The notes under the pieces are model-generated. The model was not told the origin of the DNA. It did not search any database and saw nothing but the letters and a program-made list of their open reading frames with translations. From assembly GCA_945899335.1 (NCBI GenBank), contig CAMDIP010000002.1, positions 1-27,293 of the forward strand: a DNA stretch of 27,293 nt, written 5' to 3'. The first letter of the stretch is position 1, and each line of letters opens with the position of its first letter. This document shows positions 7,726-16,218 of this stretch, piece by piece. Source of the DNA: Bordetella parapertussis (GTDB lineage Bacteria > Pseudomonadota > Gammaproteobacteria > Burkholderiales > Burkholderiaceae_C). A program made the translations under genes and the position numbers.

Positions 7726-9267
7726 TTAGCGCGGCCGAATCACGGTGTACTGCGCCCACTCTCCCCGACGCAACAATACATTGATGGGCTTGTTTTTGTC
7801 CAAGCGTGTGAGCAATTGGGTGAAAGCTTTGACATCGGCCACCTCGGTGTTGGCGACCTGCACGACTACGTCACCCTCTCGGATACCAGCTTTTAATGCG
7901 GGGTCGGCCACGGCGTCAACTCGCACACCGCCTTTGAGGTTGAGTTCTTTTTTCAAGGCTTCGGTCAAATCGCTGACGGTCAACCCGAGTAATTGCGCGG
8001 CGTTGGGTGGAGTTGCTTTTTCAGGGGTGGCTTTTTGAGCCGCGCGGTCAGGCTCAAACTCGCCGACCATGATGGGGTAGTCCTTGGTGCTGCCGCGCCT
8101 GAAGACCGTCACGGTGCTGGCTGTGCCAGGCTTGGTGCCGCCAACAGCGCGGGGCAGGTCTGAAGATTTTTCGATCTTCTTACCGTCGAACTTCAAAATG
8201 ATGTCGCCAGCCTCTATGCCTGCTTTGTCTGCAGGGGAACCCGCCTCGACATTGCTGACCAATGCGCCTTGTGGCTTACCAAGGCCGAGGGACTCAGCCA
8301 CTTCTTTGCTCACATCGCCAATGCCCACACCCAAGCGGCCACGCTGCACGCGGCCCGAGGAGCGAAGCTGGGTGCTGACCTGTACCGCTTCATCGATGGG
8401 GATGGAGAAAGAAATTCCCATGAAACCACCTGAGCGGGAATAAATTTGGCTGTTAATGCCCACCACCTCACCGCGCATATTGATGAGCGGGCCGCCGGAG
8501 TTGCCGGGGTTGATGGCCACGTCGGTTTGGATAAATGGCAGGTAGTCACCGGTGTCGCGGCCTTTGGCGCTGACGATGCCAGCTGTCACAGTGTTTTCCA
8601 AGCCAAAGGGTGAGCCAATGGCCATCACCCATTCGCCGACTTTGAGACGGTTAGGGTCACCAATTTTCACAGGAGGCAAACCACTGGCTTCGATCTTCAC
8701 CACAGCCACATCGGTGCGTTTGTCTGCGCCTACGATGCGAGCGGTGAATTCACGTTTGTCGGTGAGTGTGACGATCACTTGGTCTGCACCATCGACCACA
8801 TGGGCGTTGGTCATGATGAAGCCATCGTTGGTCAAAATAAAACCTGAGCCCACACCGCGTGGCTGCTCTTCGGGTTGCTGCTGGGGTCGGTTGGGTTGCC
8901 TGGGCTGACCGGGTGTGCCAGGCTTGCCGGGCGGGGGCATACCAAAAAAGCGACGAAACAGTTCTTGCAATTCTTCGTCACTGGGACCACCGCTGTTGGG
9001 ACCACCGCTGTTGGGACCACTGTTATTGGGGTTGGCGCCGGCACCCGGGTTGACCGCTACTTTGTCGATGGTTCGAATATTCACCACCGACGGGCCAACG
9101 ATTTCGACCAAATCAGTGAAATCGGGCAGTGTGCGACCCGCACCACTGGACTGTGCCCAAGCCGATTGCAAAGGCAGCACGGCAGGTGCACTCCACAGCA
9201 CCGCAGTGAGGCTTAAAACGCCCATCCACAAGCCCATGCGCTTGTCATTGAATTTGCTCAACATCAT
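7726..9267 (-). CDS. mucD: Periplasmic serine protease, HtrA/DegP family (MucD-like)
   Basis: HtrA-type protease and chaperone that handles misfolded envelope proteins. The 513-aa precursor has an N-terminal signal peptide ending near residues 36-38 (AWA before QSS), a Gly/Pro/Gln-rich loop (about 75-140), a trypsin-like domain with His156 (TNAHVVDG), Asp186 (TDVAVVKI) and Ser257 (NPGNSGGPL), and two PDZ domains (about 285-375 and 410-510). The ATG at 9267 follows GGAG at 6-nt spacing; the in-frame TTG at 9279 overlaps that site and is unlikely. In most Burkholderiales it follows rpoE-rseA-rseB; here it directly follows fabF with a 102-nt gap. DegQ is an alternative name. Confidence 0.94.
   Translation of the reverse strand: MMLSKFNDKRMGLWMGVLSLTAVLWSAPAVLPLQSAWAQSSGAGRTLPDFTDLVEIVGPSVVNIRTIDKVAVNPGAGANPNNSGPNSGGPNSGGPSDEELQELFRRFFGMPPPGKPGTPGQPRQPNRPQQQPEEQPRGVGSGFILTNDGFIMTNAHVVDGADQVIVTLTDKREFTARIVGADKRTDVAVVKIEASGLPPVKIGDPNRLKVGEWVMAIGSPFGLENTVTAGIVSAKGRDTGDYLPFIQTDVAINPGNSGGPLINMRGEVVGINSQIYSRSGGFMGISFSIPIDEAVQVSTQLRSSGRVQRGRLGVGIGDVSKEVAESLGLGKPQGALVSNVEAGSPADKAGIEAGDIILKFDGKKIEKSSDLPRAVGGTKPGTASTVTVFRRGSTKDYPIMVGEFEPDRAAQKATPEKATPPNAAQLLGLTVSDLTEALKKELNLKGGVRVDAVADPALKAGIREGDVVVQVANTEVADVKAFTQLLTRLDKNKPINVLLRRGEWAQYTVIRPR
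8983..9027. repeat. 15-bp tandem repeat in mucD
   Basis: The unit GGGACCACCGCTGTT occurs twice exactly (8983-8997, 8998-9012) and a third time in degenerate form (9013-9027). It encodes repeated Asn-Ser-Gly-Gly-Pro in the flexible loop of the MucD protease domain, and the unit length keeps the frame. Confidence 0.85.
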
Positions 9268-9369
9268 ATTTGGCTCCAAAACCTCAGAGGGGTGGTTGTA
9301 TTTGAAAAATTCAGCTTACGTGATCAGGCAATGGCATCACCTCAGCAAAATCGGGGCAATCTCGCGTTT

Positions 9370-10614
9370 TTAAAGTCGCTTGAACACCAAAGTGCCGTTG
9401 GTTCCACCAAAACCGAAATTATTTTTGACCGCGACCTCAATTTTCATGTCACGGGCCGTGTTGGCGCAATAGTCCAAATCGCACTCGGGATCCGGGTTGT
9501 GCAAATTGATAGTGGGGGGTGCTTTTTGGTCATACAACGACAAAACGGTAAACACGCTTTCAATGCCACCGGCACCACCCAGCAAATGGCCGGTCATGGA
9601 CTTGGTGGAACTCACCACCAAGGATTTGGCATGGTCGCCAAAAGCCGCCTTGATGGCCTGGGTTTCGTTGATGTCTCCCAAAGGCGTCGAGGTGCCATGG
9701 GCGTTGAGGTATTGAACCTGATCAGCGTTGATCTGCGCATTCGCCAACGCACTGCGCATGGCACGACGTGGGCCGTCCATATTGGGTGCAGTCATGTGAC
9801 CGGCATCTGCACTTCGGCCATAGCCAATCAACTCGGCATAGATGCGCGCACCCCGTGCTTTGGCGTATTCGTATTCTTCCAACACCATCACGCCAGAGCC
9901 CTCGCCCAGCACAAAGCCGTCTCGGTCACGGTCCCAAGGGCGTGATGCGCTTTGCGGGTCGTCGTTGCGGGTAGAGAGCGCTCGCATGGCGGCAAAGCCA
10001 CCCAGGCCAAGTGGCGACACCGTGGCTTCTGCGCCGCCCGCCACCATCACATCAGCATCGCCATATTCGATGATGCGTCCTGCCTCGCCAATGCTGTGCA
10101 AGCCGGTGGAGCAGGCTGTGGCAATGGCCAAATTGGGGCCTTTAAAGCCGCAGCGCATGGACACATGGCCGGAAATCATATTGATAATGGACGCTGGCAC
10201 GAAAAATGGAGAGATGCGGCGCGGCCCACGTGCCATAAGTTCGTCGCGCATGTTTTCGATCAGGGGCAAACCGCCAATGCCAGAGCCGATCAAACAGCCA
10301 ATGCGGTAAGACGCTTCTTCGTCCAAAGCGTCGCCTGTCGCCAACCCTGCGTCGGCCACTGCTTGCAAACTGGCCGCCACACCCAAATGGATGAAACGGT
10401 CCATGGTGCGCGCTTCTTTGGGTGAAATGTAGGCGTCGAGGTTGAAGTTTTTCACCTCACCTGCAAAGTGGCAGGCGTACGCTGACGCATCAAAGTGGGT
10501 GATGCGATCTATGCCAGATTGCCCGGCCAAAATGCGTGTCCAGGATTCCTGTGCAGTGTTCCCAACGGGGGACACACAGCCCAAGCCTGTCACGACCACG
10601 CGACGACGGCTCAT
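9370..10614 (-). CDS. fabF: 3-oxoacyl-[ACP] synthase II FabF (KAS II)
   Basis: Elongating condensing enzyme of type II fatty acid synthesis, joining malonyl-ACP to acyl-ACP and important for unsaturated chain elongation. The 414-aa product has the Cys-His-His active site: C168 in [11 protein letters not shown]306 in [11 protein letters not shown] and H343 in [10 protein letters not shown]. It ends in [14 protein letters not shown], the usual KAS C-terminal motif. The ATG at 10614 lies 15 nt after the acpP stop, so acpP and fabF are probably co-transcribed, as in many bacteria. No terminator is seen between it and mucD. Confidence 0.97.
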   Translation of the reverse strand: MSRRRVVVTGLGCVSPVGNTAQESWTRILAGQSGIDRITHFDASAYACHFAGEVKNFNLDAYISPKEARTMDRFIHLGVAASLQAVADAGLATGDALDEEASYRIGCLIGSGIGGLPLIENMRDELMARGPRRISPFFVPASIINMISGHVSMRCGFKGPNLAIATACSTGLHSIGEAGRIIEYGDADVMVAGGAEATVSPLGLGGFAAMRALSTRNDDPQSASRPWDRDRDGFVLGEGSGVMVLEEYEYAKARGARIYAELIGYGRSADAGHMTAPNMDGPRRAMRSALANAQINADQVQYLNAHGTSTPLGDINETQAIKAAFGDHAKSLVVSSTKSMTGHLLGGAGGIESVFTVLSLYDQKAPPTINLHNPDPECDLDYCANTARDMKIEVAVKNNFGFGGTNGTLVFKRL

Positions 10615-10629
10615 GCGAAACCTTTGAAA

Positions 10630-10929
<300 letters not shown>

Positions 10930-10950
10930 CTAATGGCTTATACCGAGGTA

Positions 10951-11700
10951 TCAGGCCATGAGCATCCCGCCATTGACGTGAATCTCTTGCCCAGTGATGT
11001 AAGACGCCTGCGCACTGGCCAAAAAAGCCACGGCGTGGGCTACATCTTCGGGTTTTCCTAGGTGGCCCAAAGGGATTTGGGCCAGCAAAGCTTGTTGTTG
11101 TTCGGGCGGCAGACCAGCCGTCATGTCCGTGTCGATGAAACCCGGCGCCACGCAGTTGACGGTGATGTGGCGGCTGCCCAGTTCTCGCGCCAAGGCGCGG
11201 GTCATGCCAGCCACGCCCGCTTTGGCGGCGGCGTAGTTGGCTTGGCCGGGGTTGCCCGAGGCGCCCACCACGCTGGTGATGTTGATGATGCGGCCATAAC
11301 GTTGCTTCATCATGGGCTTCATGACCGCGCGGCTCAATCGAAACACCGCCTTAAGGTTGGTGTCGATGACCGCGTCCCAGTCGTCGTCTTTCATGCGCAT
11401 GGCCAAGGTGTCGCGGGTGATGCCGGCGTTGTTGACCAGCACCTGCAGGCCGCCCAACCGGCTGACCATGTCGTCGACCAAGGCCTGCACCGCTGCGGCA
11501 TCGTTGACTTGCAAGCAAGCACCTTGGCAACCGGCAAACGCCAACAGCTGCTCGCTGATGCGGGCCGCCCCTTCAGGGGTGGTGGCGGTACCAGTGACGT
11601 GAAAGCCATGCTGCGCCAAGGTAAGCGCAATCGAGGCACCAATGCCACGCGAGGCGCCGGTGACCAAGGCGATGTGAGGGGAGGAGTCTGGGTTGGTCAT
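10951..11700 (-). CDS. fabG: 3-oxoacyl-[ACP] reductase FabG
   Basis: NADPH-dependent short-chain dehydrogenase that reduces 3-oxoacyl-ACP in the fatty acid elongation cycle. The 249-aa protein shows the Rossmann motif TGASRGIG (residues 14-21), NNAG (90-93) and the catalytic Ser143, Tyr156 and Lys160 (NYAAAKAG). It ends in the classical ITGQEIHVNGGM. I take ATG 11700 as the start; a TTG at 11709 overlapping the fabD stop is in frame and cannot be excluded, but the ATG gives the better family length. It lies 5 nt after fabD. Position between fabD and acpP separates it from the many SDR paralogues. Confidence 0.96.
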   Translation of the reverse strand: MTNPDSSPHIALVTGASRGIGASIALTLAQHGFHVTGTATTPEGAARISEQLLAFAGCQGACLQVNDAAAVQALVDDMVSRLGGLQVLVNNAGITRDTLAMRMKDDDWDAVIDTNLKAVFRLSRAVMKPMMKQRYGRIINITSVVGASGNPGQANYAAAKAGVAGMTRALARELGSRHITVNCVAPGFIDTDMTAGLPPEQQQALLAQIPLGHLGKPEDVAHAVAFLASAQASYITGQEIHVNGGMLMA

Positions 11701-11705
11701 GGATT

Positions 11706-12656
11706 TCAAGAAAGAAGGGCTTGCACCTGCGCCAATGTGGCGGGGTCATAGAAGGGAGCGGCTTGCAAACTTGCGTCGATGCGCGGAGTCATGCCAGCCA
11801 GCACTTTGCCGGGCCCGCATTCCACCACATGGGTGACGCCAAGCTGCTGCATGGCGCGAATGACTTCGACCCAGCGAACCGGCCCAAAGGCTTGGCGGTA
11901 GAGCGCGTCGCGGATGTCGTCCGCGCCGTTGGGGCTGGCCACATCGATGTTATTGATCAAGGGGATGCTCGGCGCATGAAGCTCTAAAGCGGCCAAAGCC
12001 ACGCGCAGTCGCTCGGCGGCGGGTTTCATCAAGGCACAGTGAAAAGGAGCGGACACCGGCAGTGGCAAGGTGCGCTTGGCACCGGCGGCCTTGAGCATCT
12101 CACAGGCTTTGTCCACGCCGGCTTTGCTGCCGGAAATCACGGTTTGGCCGGGGTCGTTGAAATTGGCGGCCTGCACCAGCTCGGCGCTACCAGCGCCAAA
12201 GCTGTCTTGCGCTTCTTGGCAAATGGCATTCACTTGATCGGACGGCAAACCCAAGACCGCCGCCATGGCACCGGTGCCCACCGGCACCGCTTCTTGCATG
12301 GCCTGAGCACGCAGCCGCACCAAAGGCACAGCTTGTGCCAAGCTGAGTACGCCGCTGGCCACCAAAGCCGAGTATTCACCCAGAGAATGCCCTGCCACAA
12401 AAGCGGGGGCTGCGCCTCCGGTATCGCGCCAAACACGGTAGGCGGCCACAGCGGCCACCAACATCACCGGCTGGGTGTTGGTGGTGAGGGCCAAATCTTC
12501 TTTGGGACCGGCGTGGATGAGTTCACCCAAGTCTTGGCCCAGTGCCGCACTGGCCTCGGCCAAGGTGTCGCGCACCACAGGGTGGTCGCCCCAAGCGTCC
12601 AACATTCCCACCGACTGTGAGCCTTGTCCCGGAAACACAAAAGCAAATGTCTTCAT
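11706..12656 (-). CDS. fabD: Malonyl-CoA:ACP transacylase FabD
   Basis: Transfers the malonyl group from CoA to ACP, supplying the extender unit for FabH and FabF. The 316-aa product begins MKTFAFVFPGQGSQ, the standard N-terminus, and has the nucleophile Ser91 in AGHSLGEYSAL and His206 in SAPFHCALM. The frame is open 13 codons further upstream, inside fabH, but the conserved N-terminus and the 1-nt spacing from the fabH stop (12658) support ATG 12656. It is part of the contiguous plsX-fabH-fabD-fabG series. Confidence 0.97.
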   Translation of the reverse strand: MKTFAFVFPGQGSQSVGMLDAWGDHPVVRDTLAEASAALGQDLGELIHAGPKEDLALTTNTQPVMLVAAVAAYRVWRDTGGAAPAFVAGHSLGEYSALVASGVLSLAQAVPLVRLRAQAMQEAVPVGTGAMAAVLGLPSDQVNAICQEAQDSFGAGSAELVQAANFNDPGQTVISGSKAGVDKACEMLKAAGAKRTLPLPVSAPFHCALMKPAAERLRVALAALELHAPSIPLINNIDVASPNGADDIRDALYRQAFGPVRWVEVIRAMQQLGVTHVVECGPGKVLAGMTPRIDASLQAAPFYDPATLAQVQALLS

Positions 12657-12657
12657 A

Positions 12658-13659
12658 TCAATAGCGGAAAAGTACCGAGCCCCAAGCGAAACCACCGCCC
12701 ACGCCCTCGAGCATGACCAATTGGCCGGGCTTCATTTGCCCCGCGCGAACGCCCGCGTCCAGCGCCAGCGGAATGGAAGCGGCCGAGGTGTTGCCGTGCT
12801 CGGCCACGGTCAAAATGACTTTCTCCATAGGGAGTTTGAGTTTTTTGGCGGTGCTTTGGATGATGCGGATATTGGCTTGGTGTGGTACCAGCCAATCGAG
12901 ATCGGCATCTGTTAGGCCGGCTTTGTCCAGCACGGCGCGGGCTGTGGCTTCGAGCACACCCACGGCCAGTTTGAACACGCCTTGACCGTCCATTTTCAGC
13001 ACTGGGTCACCCAAGATTTGGCCGTTTTGCACATGACCTGGCACATACAAAAGACCCACATGTTTGCCGTCGGCATGGATATCGGTGGCCAAAATGCCCG
13101 GTTTGTCGGAGGCTTCCAGCACCACCGCGCCCGCGCCATCGCCAAACAACACGCAGGTGGTGCGGTCTTTGAAATCGAGCAGGCGGGAAAAAACTTCCGA
13201 GCCGACCACCAAAGCACAGCGGGCGTTGCCGGCACGGATCATGGCGTCGGCCACGCTCATGGCGTAAATAAAACCGGCGCACACCGCTTGCACATCAAAA
13301 GCAGGTGCACCCGCAATGCCTGCCGCATCGGCGTCGAGTTGCGCCAATTTGTGCTGCAAGATGCAAGCCGTTGACGGGAAAACCATGTCGGGGGTGGAAG
13401 TGGCGACGATGATGAGGTCGATGTCTTGGGGCCGCTTGCCCGCGGCTTGCAAAGCGTTTTTGCAGGCCTCGAAGGCCAAATCACTGCTGTAAACACCCGC
13501 ATCCGCGAAGTGGCGCGCCCGAATGCCAGTGCGCTCGACGATCCACTCGTCGGAGCTTTCCACCCCATCGGCGGCCAGTTGCGCCACCAAATCGGCGTTA
13601 CTCAAACGGCGCGGCGGCAGGTAGGAGCCGGTGCCGGCAATGTGGGAGTAAACAGTCAT
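12658..13659 (-). CDS. fabH: 3-oxoacyl-[ACP] synthase III FabH
   Basis: Initiates fatty acid synthesis by condensing acetyl-CoA with malonyl-ACP. The 333-aa enzyme has the Cys-His-Asn triad of KAS III: C127 in [13 protein letters not shown]260 in [10 protein letters not shown] and N290 in [11 protein letters not shown]. It ends in the family's [13 protein letters not shown]. The ATG at 13659 is 9 nt after the plsX stop. Family length and context agree. Confidence 0.97.
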   Translation of the reverse strand: MTVYSHIAGTGSYLPPRRLSNADLVAQLAADGVESSDEWIVERTGIRARHFADAGVYSSDLAFEACKNALQAAGKRPQDIDLIIVATSTPDMVFPSTACILQHKLAQLDADAAGIAGAPAFDVQAVCAGFIYAMSVADAMIRAGNARCALVVGSEVFSRLLDFKDRTTCVLFGDGAGAVVLEASDKPGILATDIHADGKHVGLLYVPGHVQNGQILGDPVLKMDGQGVFKLAVGVLEATARAVLDKAGLTDADLDWLVPHQANIRIIQSTAKKLKLPMEKVILTVAEHGNTSAASIPLALDAGVRAGQMKPGQLVMLEGVGGGFAWGSVLFRY

Positions 13660-13668
13660 GTCAAAACA

Positions 13669-14703
13669 TCAATCGATGGTTTCGGCTGCCATGGCAGCGG
13701 CCAACAAAGGCGCTGCGTGGGCCAAACGGCGCTCCACTCGAGCCAGCAATTGGTGATGAGCGGCATCATACGCACGGCTCAAGGCCACCTCAAAGGCCAA
13801 AGCGTCAGCAGAACCATGGCTTTTGAACACCAAACCACGTAAACCCAGCAAGGCTGCACCATTGTGGCGTCTATGGTCAACCAGCTTTTTAAAACTACTT
13901 AGCGCAGGATAAGCGACGATGCCAGCAATTTTCGTGAAAATATTGACAGAAAAGCTCTTTTTCAAGAAGCCACTGATCATGCTCGCCAAGCCTTCGCTGG
14001 CTTTCAGGGCGACATTGCCGACAAAACCATCACAGACCACGATATCGACGGTTCCATGGAAAATATCATCACCTTCAACATTGCCGTAAAAATTTAAATC
14101 GCCACTTTTAGCAGCAGATCGCAGCAGTTCAGCTGTTTTTTTGATATTTTCGCCGCCTTTGATGTCTTCCTCGCCGATATTGAGCAAGCCAACTGTGGGG
14201 TTTTCGTCGCCATTGAGAACAGACACCAAAGCAGTTCCCATCAGGGCAAACTGCAATAAATGCTGTGGACTGCAATCAACATTGGCGCCCATGTCAAGCA
14301 TGGTGGTGGCACCGCCCTTGGCGTTGGGGAACTGTCCTGCAATGGCTGGGCGGTCTATGCCATCGAGGGTTTTCAGCACATAACGAGCGATGGCCATAAG
14401 GGCGCCGGTATTGCCGGCAGAAATTGCCGCATCCGCCTTGCCGTCGCGTACTTGCTCGATGGCGATGCGCATGGAGGAGTCTTTTTTGCGTCGCAAGGCG
14501 ACTTCTAGGGGGTCTTCCATGGTCACCACCTCAGACGCGGCGACCACGCTGGCGCGGGGGTGATGGAAATGGGCCAAGGCTTGGGGCAAGCCGACCAAAA
14601 GCAACTGGGCGTCTGGGTGGACTTGCAAGAATTGCTTACAAGCCAGCAGGGTCACGGACGGTCCATGATCCCCTCCCATGCAGTCGACGGCCAAGGTCAC
14701 CAC
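13669..14703 (-). CDS. plsX: Phosphate acyltransferase PlsX (GTG start)
   Basis: Makes acyl-phosphate from acyl-ACP, the donor for PlsY in phosphatidic acid synthesis, linking fatty acid and phospholipid production. The 344-aa protein begins with [14 protein letters not shown], the conserved N-terminus. It has [10 protein letters not shown] and [17 protein letters not shown] further on. There is no ATG at the expected start; two consecutive GTG codons (14703 and 14700) are available, with GGGTGA 7 nt upstream of the first. A terminator-like hairpin lies just upstream (14742-14777), which should lower plsX expression relative to rpmF. Confidence 0.95.
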   Translation of the reverse strand: MVTLAVDCMGGDHGPSVTLLACKQFLQVHPDAQLLLVGLPQALAHFHHPRASVVAASEVVTMEDPLEVALRRKKDSSMRIAIEQVRDGKADAAISAGNTGALMAIARYVLKTLDGIDRPAIAGQFPNAKGGATTMLDMGANVDCSPQHLLQFALMGTALVSVLNGDENPTVGLLNIGEEDIKGGENIKKTAELLRSAAKSGDLNFYGNVEGDDIFHGTVDIVVCDGFVGNVALKASEGLASMISGFLKKSFSVNIFTKIAGIVAYPALSSFKKLVDHRRHNGAALLGLRGLVFKSHGSADALAFEVALSRAYDAAHHQLLARVERRLAHAAPLLAAAMAAETID

Positions 14704-14741
14704 CGTTGATTCACCCGTTTGAATAATCTAGCGTGCAATGC

Positions 14742-14777
14742 AAAAAGCCCGCGCCATGCGATGTGCGACGGGCTTTT
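14742..14777 (-). terminator. Intrinsic terminator-like hairpin between rpmF and plsX
   Basis: On the minus strand AAAAGCCCG pairs with CGGGCTTTT (14769-14777 and 14743-14751), and CGC/GCG can extend the stem inward past one bulged T. It ends in five T residues (14742-14746). It sits 14 nt after the rpmF stop and 38 nt before plsX, and would end a large part of rpmF transcripts. Confidence 0.75.
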
Positions 14778-14791
14778 CAGCGAAACCTCGA

Positions 14792-14974
14792 TCAGGCTTC
14801 GGACTTGGTTTTGAGTACTTTGCGACCGCGGTAAAAGCCGGTGGGGCTGATGTGGTGGCGCAAATGCACCTCGCCGGTGGTGGGCTCTAAGGCCAAACCA
14901 GGCACATTGAGTGCGTTGTGTGAACGGTGCATTCCGCGTTTGGACGGCGATTTTTTGTTTTGCTGGACAGCCAT
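14792..14974 (-). CDS. rpmF: 50S ribosomal protein L32
   Basis: Small structural protein of the large ribosomal subunit. The 60-aa protein begins [20 protein letters not shown], the standard bL32 start, and contains the [14 protein letters not shown] segment near its end. It lacks the zinc-binding cysteine pairs seen in some L32 forms, as usual for proteobacteria. The start is well supported by AGGAG 6 nt upstream of ATG 14974. Its place between yceD and plsX is conserved in many proteobacteria including E. coli. Confidence 0.97.
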   Translation of the reverse strand: MAVQQNKKSPSKRGMHRSHNALNVPGLALEPTTGEVHLRHHISPTGFYRGRKVLKTKSEA

Positions 14975-15039
14975 GACAGGCTCCTGAAGGTCTAAAAGGT
15001 TGTGCGATCAAGCCAAGGGCCTGCTGCAAAGAATCGAAG

Positions 15040-15045
15040 ATTATA
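15040..15045 (-). promoter_or_regulatory. Putative -10 element of an rpmF promoter
   Basis: A perfect TATAAT lies on the minus strand at 15040-15045 in the 87-nt yceD-rpmF gap, 65 nt upstream of the rpmF ATG. No good -35 match is found at 16-18 nt spacing, so activity is uncertain. A separate rpmF promoter would let L32 be made in excess of YceD. Confidence 0.45.
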
Positions 15046-15061
15046 GCGGAAACTGGGTTTT

Positions 15062-15586
15062 TCACTGTTTGCCCAGCTTCAAGCCAGCTAAAGCTGCAAA
15101 CGGATGGGGCAAATCTTGGTCCAGCGGCTGCGGCAAAGGCTTGTCGCAGGTGGCGTGGCGGGGAATCAAGGGCATGGCCAACAGCAACTCGTCTTCAAGC
15201 AAGGTTTGCAGCGTCAATTCAGGTGCTGGCGACAGCAAATCTTCCTCGCAATCATCGTCCTCGGCCAACGCGGTGGCCTCGTCGGCCACAAACCGGAAAT
15301 GCCGGTCCACCGCCAACTCCACCTGCATGGGCAAGAGACAACGCTGACAGGTTTGCTCCAGCAGCAGGCTCGCTTTGAGGTGCAACCACAGTTGATTGAG
15401 GGTGTCAGGATGGCGAAGCTGACTTTGCAAATGCCAGCCACACAGTGGCGATTGGCCCTCGGCAGGCGTTAAACAAGCCTGCGCCACCCTTGACAAGTTT
15501 TTCAGCGGCGTGCTCTGGGTCGTCGTACCACCCGCCATGGCCCATGGCTGGAGTTCGAGCGACAAAAGATTGTCCGTGGGTTTCAT
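15062..15586 (-). CDS. yceD: DUF177/YceD family protein
   Basis: A 174-aa protein of the YceD (DUF177) family, whose gene typically precedes rpmF. It has the family hallmark CQRCLLPMQVEL (a CxxC pair around residues 79-82) and the acidic C-terminal region followed by LLEDELLLAMPLIPRH and a later Cys. In plants and bacteria the family is linked to 23S rRNA accumulation, so a role in large-subunit assembly is likely, but the exact activity is not known to me. It starts only 27 nt from the divergent maf gene, so its promoter must overlap the maf 5' end. A GAGGAGG lies 20 nt before the ATG, farther than usual. Confidence 0.9.
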   Translation of the reverse strand: MKPTDNLLSLELQPWAMAGGTTTQSTPLKNLSRVAQACLTPAEGQSPLCGWHLQSQLRHPDTLNQLWLHLKASLLLEQTCQRCLLPMQVELAVDRHFRFVADEATALAEDDDCEEDLLSPAPELTLQTLLEDELLLAMPLIPRHATCDKPLPQPLDQDLPHPFAALAGLKLGKQ

Positions 15587-15613
15587 GCGGGTCAGTGTAA
15601 GAGAATCCTCCTC

Positions 15614-16213
15614 ATGTCTGATTCGCTCTCCCCCCGCTCCCTGGTCCTTGGCTCGACCTCGCCCTACCGGCGCGAGTTATTGGAGCGCTTGCGCATCCCT
15701 TTTGAGGTGCAAGGCCCAGAGGTGGATGAAACCCCCCATGCGGGAGAAACCCCCATGGCCTTGGCACAAAGGTTGGCGCTGGCCAAGGCCCAAGCGGTGG
15801 CCAAGCGTTTTCCTCAAGCCATCGTGATTGGCTCTGACCAAGTGGCTGACTTGAACGGCGAACCCTTAGGCAAACCGGGTACCCATGCCAATGCAGTGAG
15901 GCAATTGCAGAAAATGCGCGGGCAAACCGTGGTCTTCCAAACCGCGGTGTCGGTGGTGTGCCTAGCCACGGGGTTTGCGCAAAGCGAATTGGCGCAGGTC
16001 AAAGTGCAGTTTCGCCATGTGAGCGACGCCGCCATTGAGGCGTATTTGCAAGCCGAACAACCTTATGACTGCGCGGGCAGTGCCAAAAGTGAAGGCTTGG
16101 GCATTGCCTTGCTCGATCGCATCGACAACCAAGACCCCACCGCTTTGGTGGGCCTACCGCTGATACTCACCTGCCGTTTGCTGCGAGCCGCTGGATTGCC
16201 CTTGTATGACTGA
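15614..16213 (+). CDS. maf: Maf family nucleotide pyrophosphatase (YceF type)
   Basis: Maf-type nucleoside triphosphate pyrophosphatase that hydrolyses non-canonical or modified nucleotides. The location next to yceD-rpmF matches E. coli yceF, whose product acts on 7-methyl-GTP, so that substrate is inferred. The 199-aa protein shows LGSTSPYRRELL (residues 12-23), EVDETP (36-41), GSDQVADL with catalytic Asp75, and GKPGT (86-90). The later YDCAGSAKSEGLG segment is also typical. The plus-strand site upstream is CCTCCTC, not a ribosome binding site, so initiation may be weak or leaderless. It is followed after 5 nt by a methylase gene. Confidence 0.93.
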   Translation: MSDSLSPRSLVLGSTSPYRRELLERLRIPFEVQGPEVDETPHAGETPMALAQRLALAKAQAVAKRFPQAIVIGSDQVADLNGEPLGKPGTHANAVRQLQKMRGQTVVFQTAVSVVCLATGFAQSELAQVKVQFRHVSDAAIEAYLQAEQPYDCAGSAKSEGLGIALLDRIDNQDPTALVGLPLILTCRLLRAAGLPLYD

Positions 16214-16218
16214 CCGAC

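Noticed and set aside
7327..7896. 189-codon plus-strand open frame across the mucD-lepA gap
   Set aside because: It covers the terminator hairpin, the AT-rich stretch and the end of mucD on the opposite strand, shows no recognisable domain and has no ribosome binding site.
9268..9369. Sigma-E promoter before mucD
   Set aside because: A TCAAA occurs, but no GGAACTT-like -35 is found at 15-16 nt spacing.
14697..15065. 122-codon minus-strand frame over rpmF
   Set aside because: It is an alternative frame of rpmF, whose L32 product is unmistakable.
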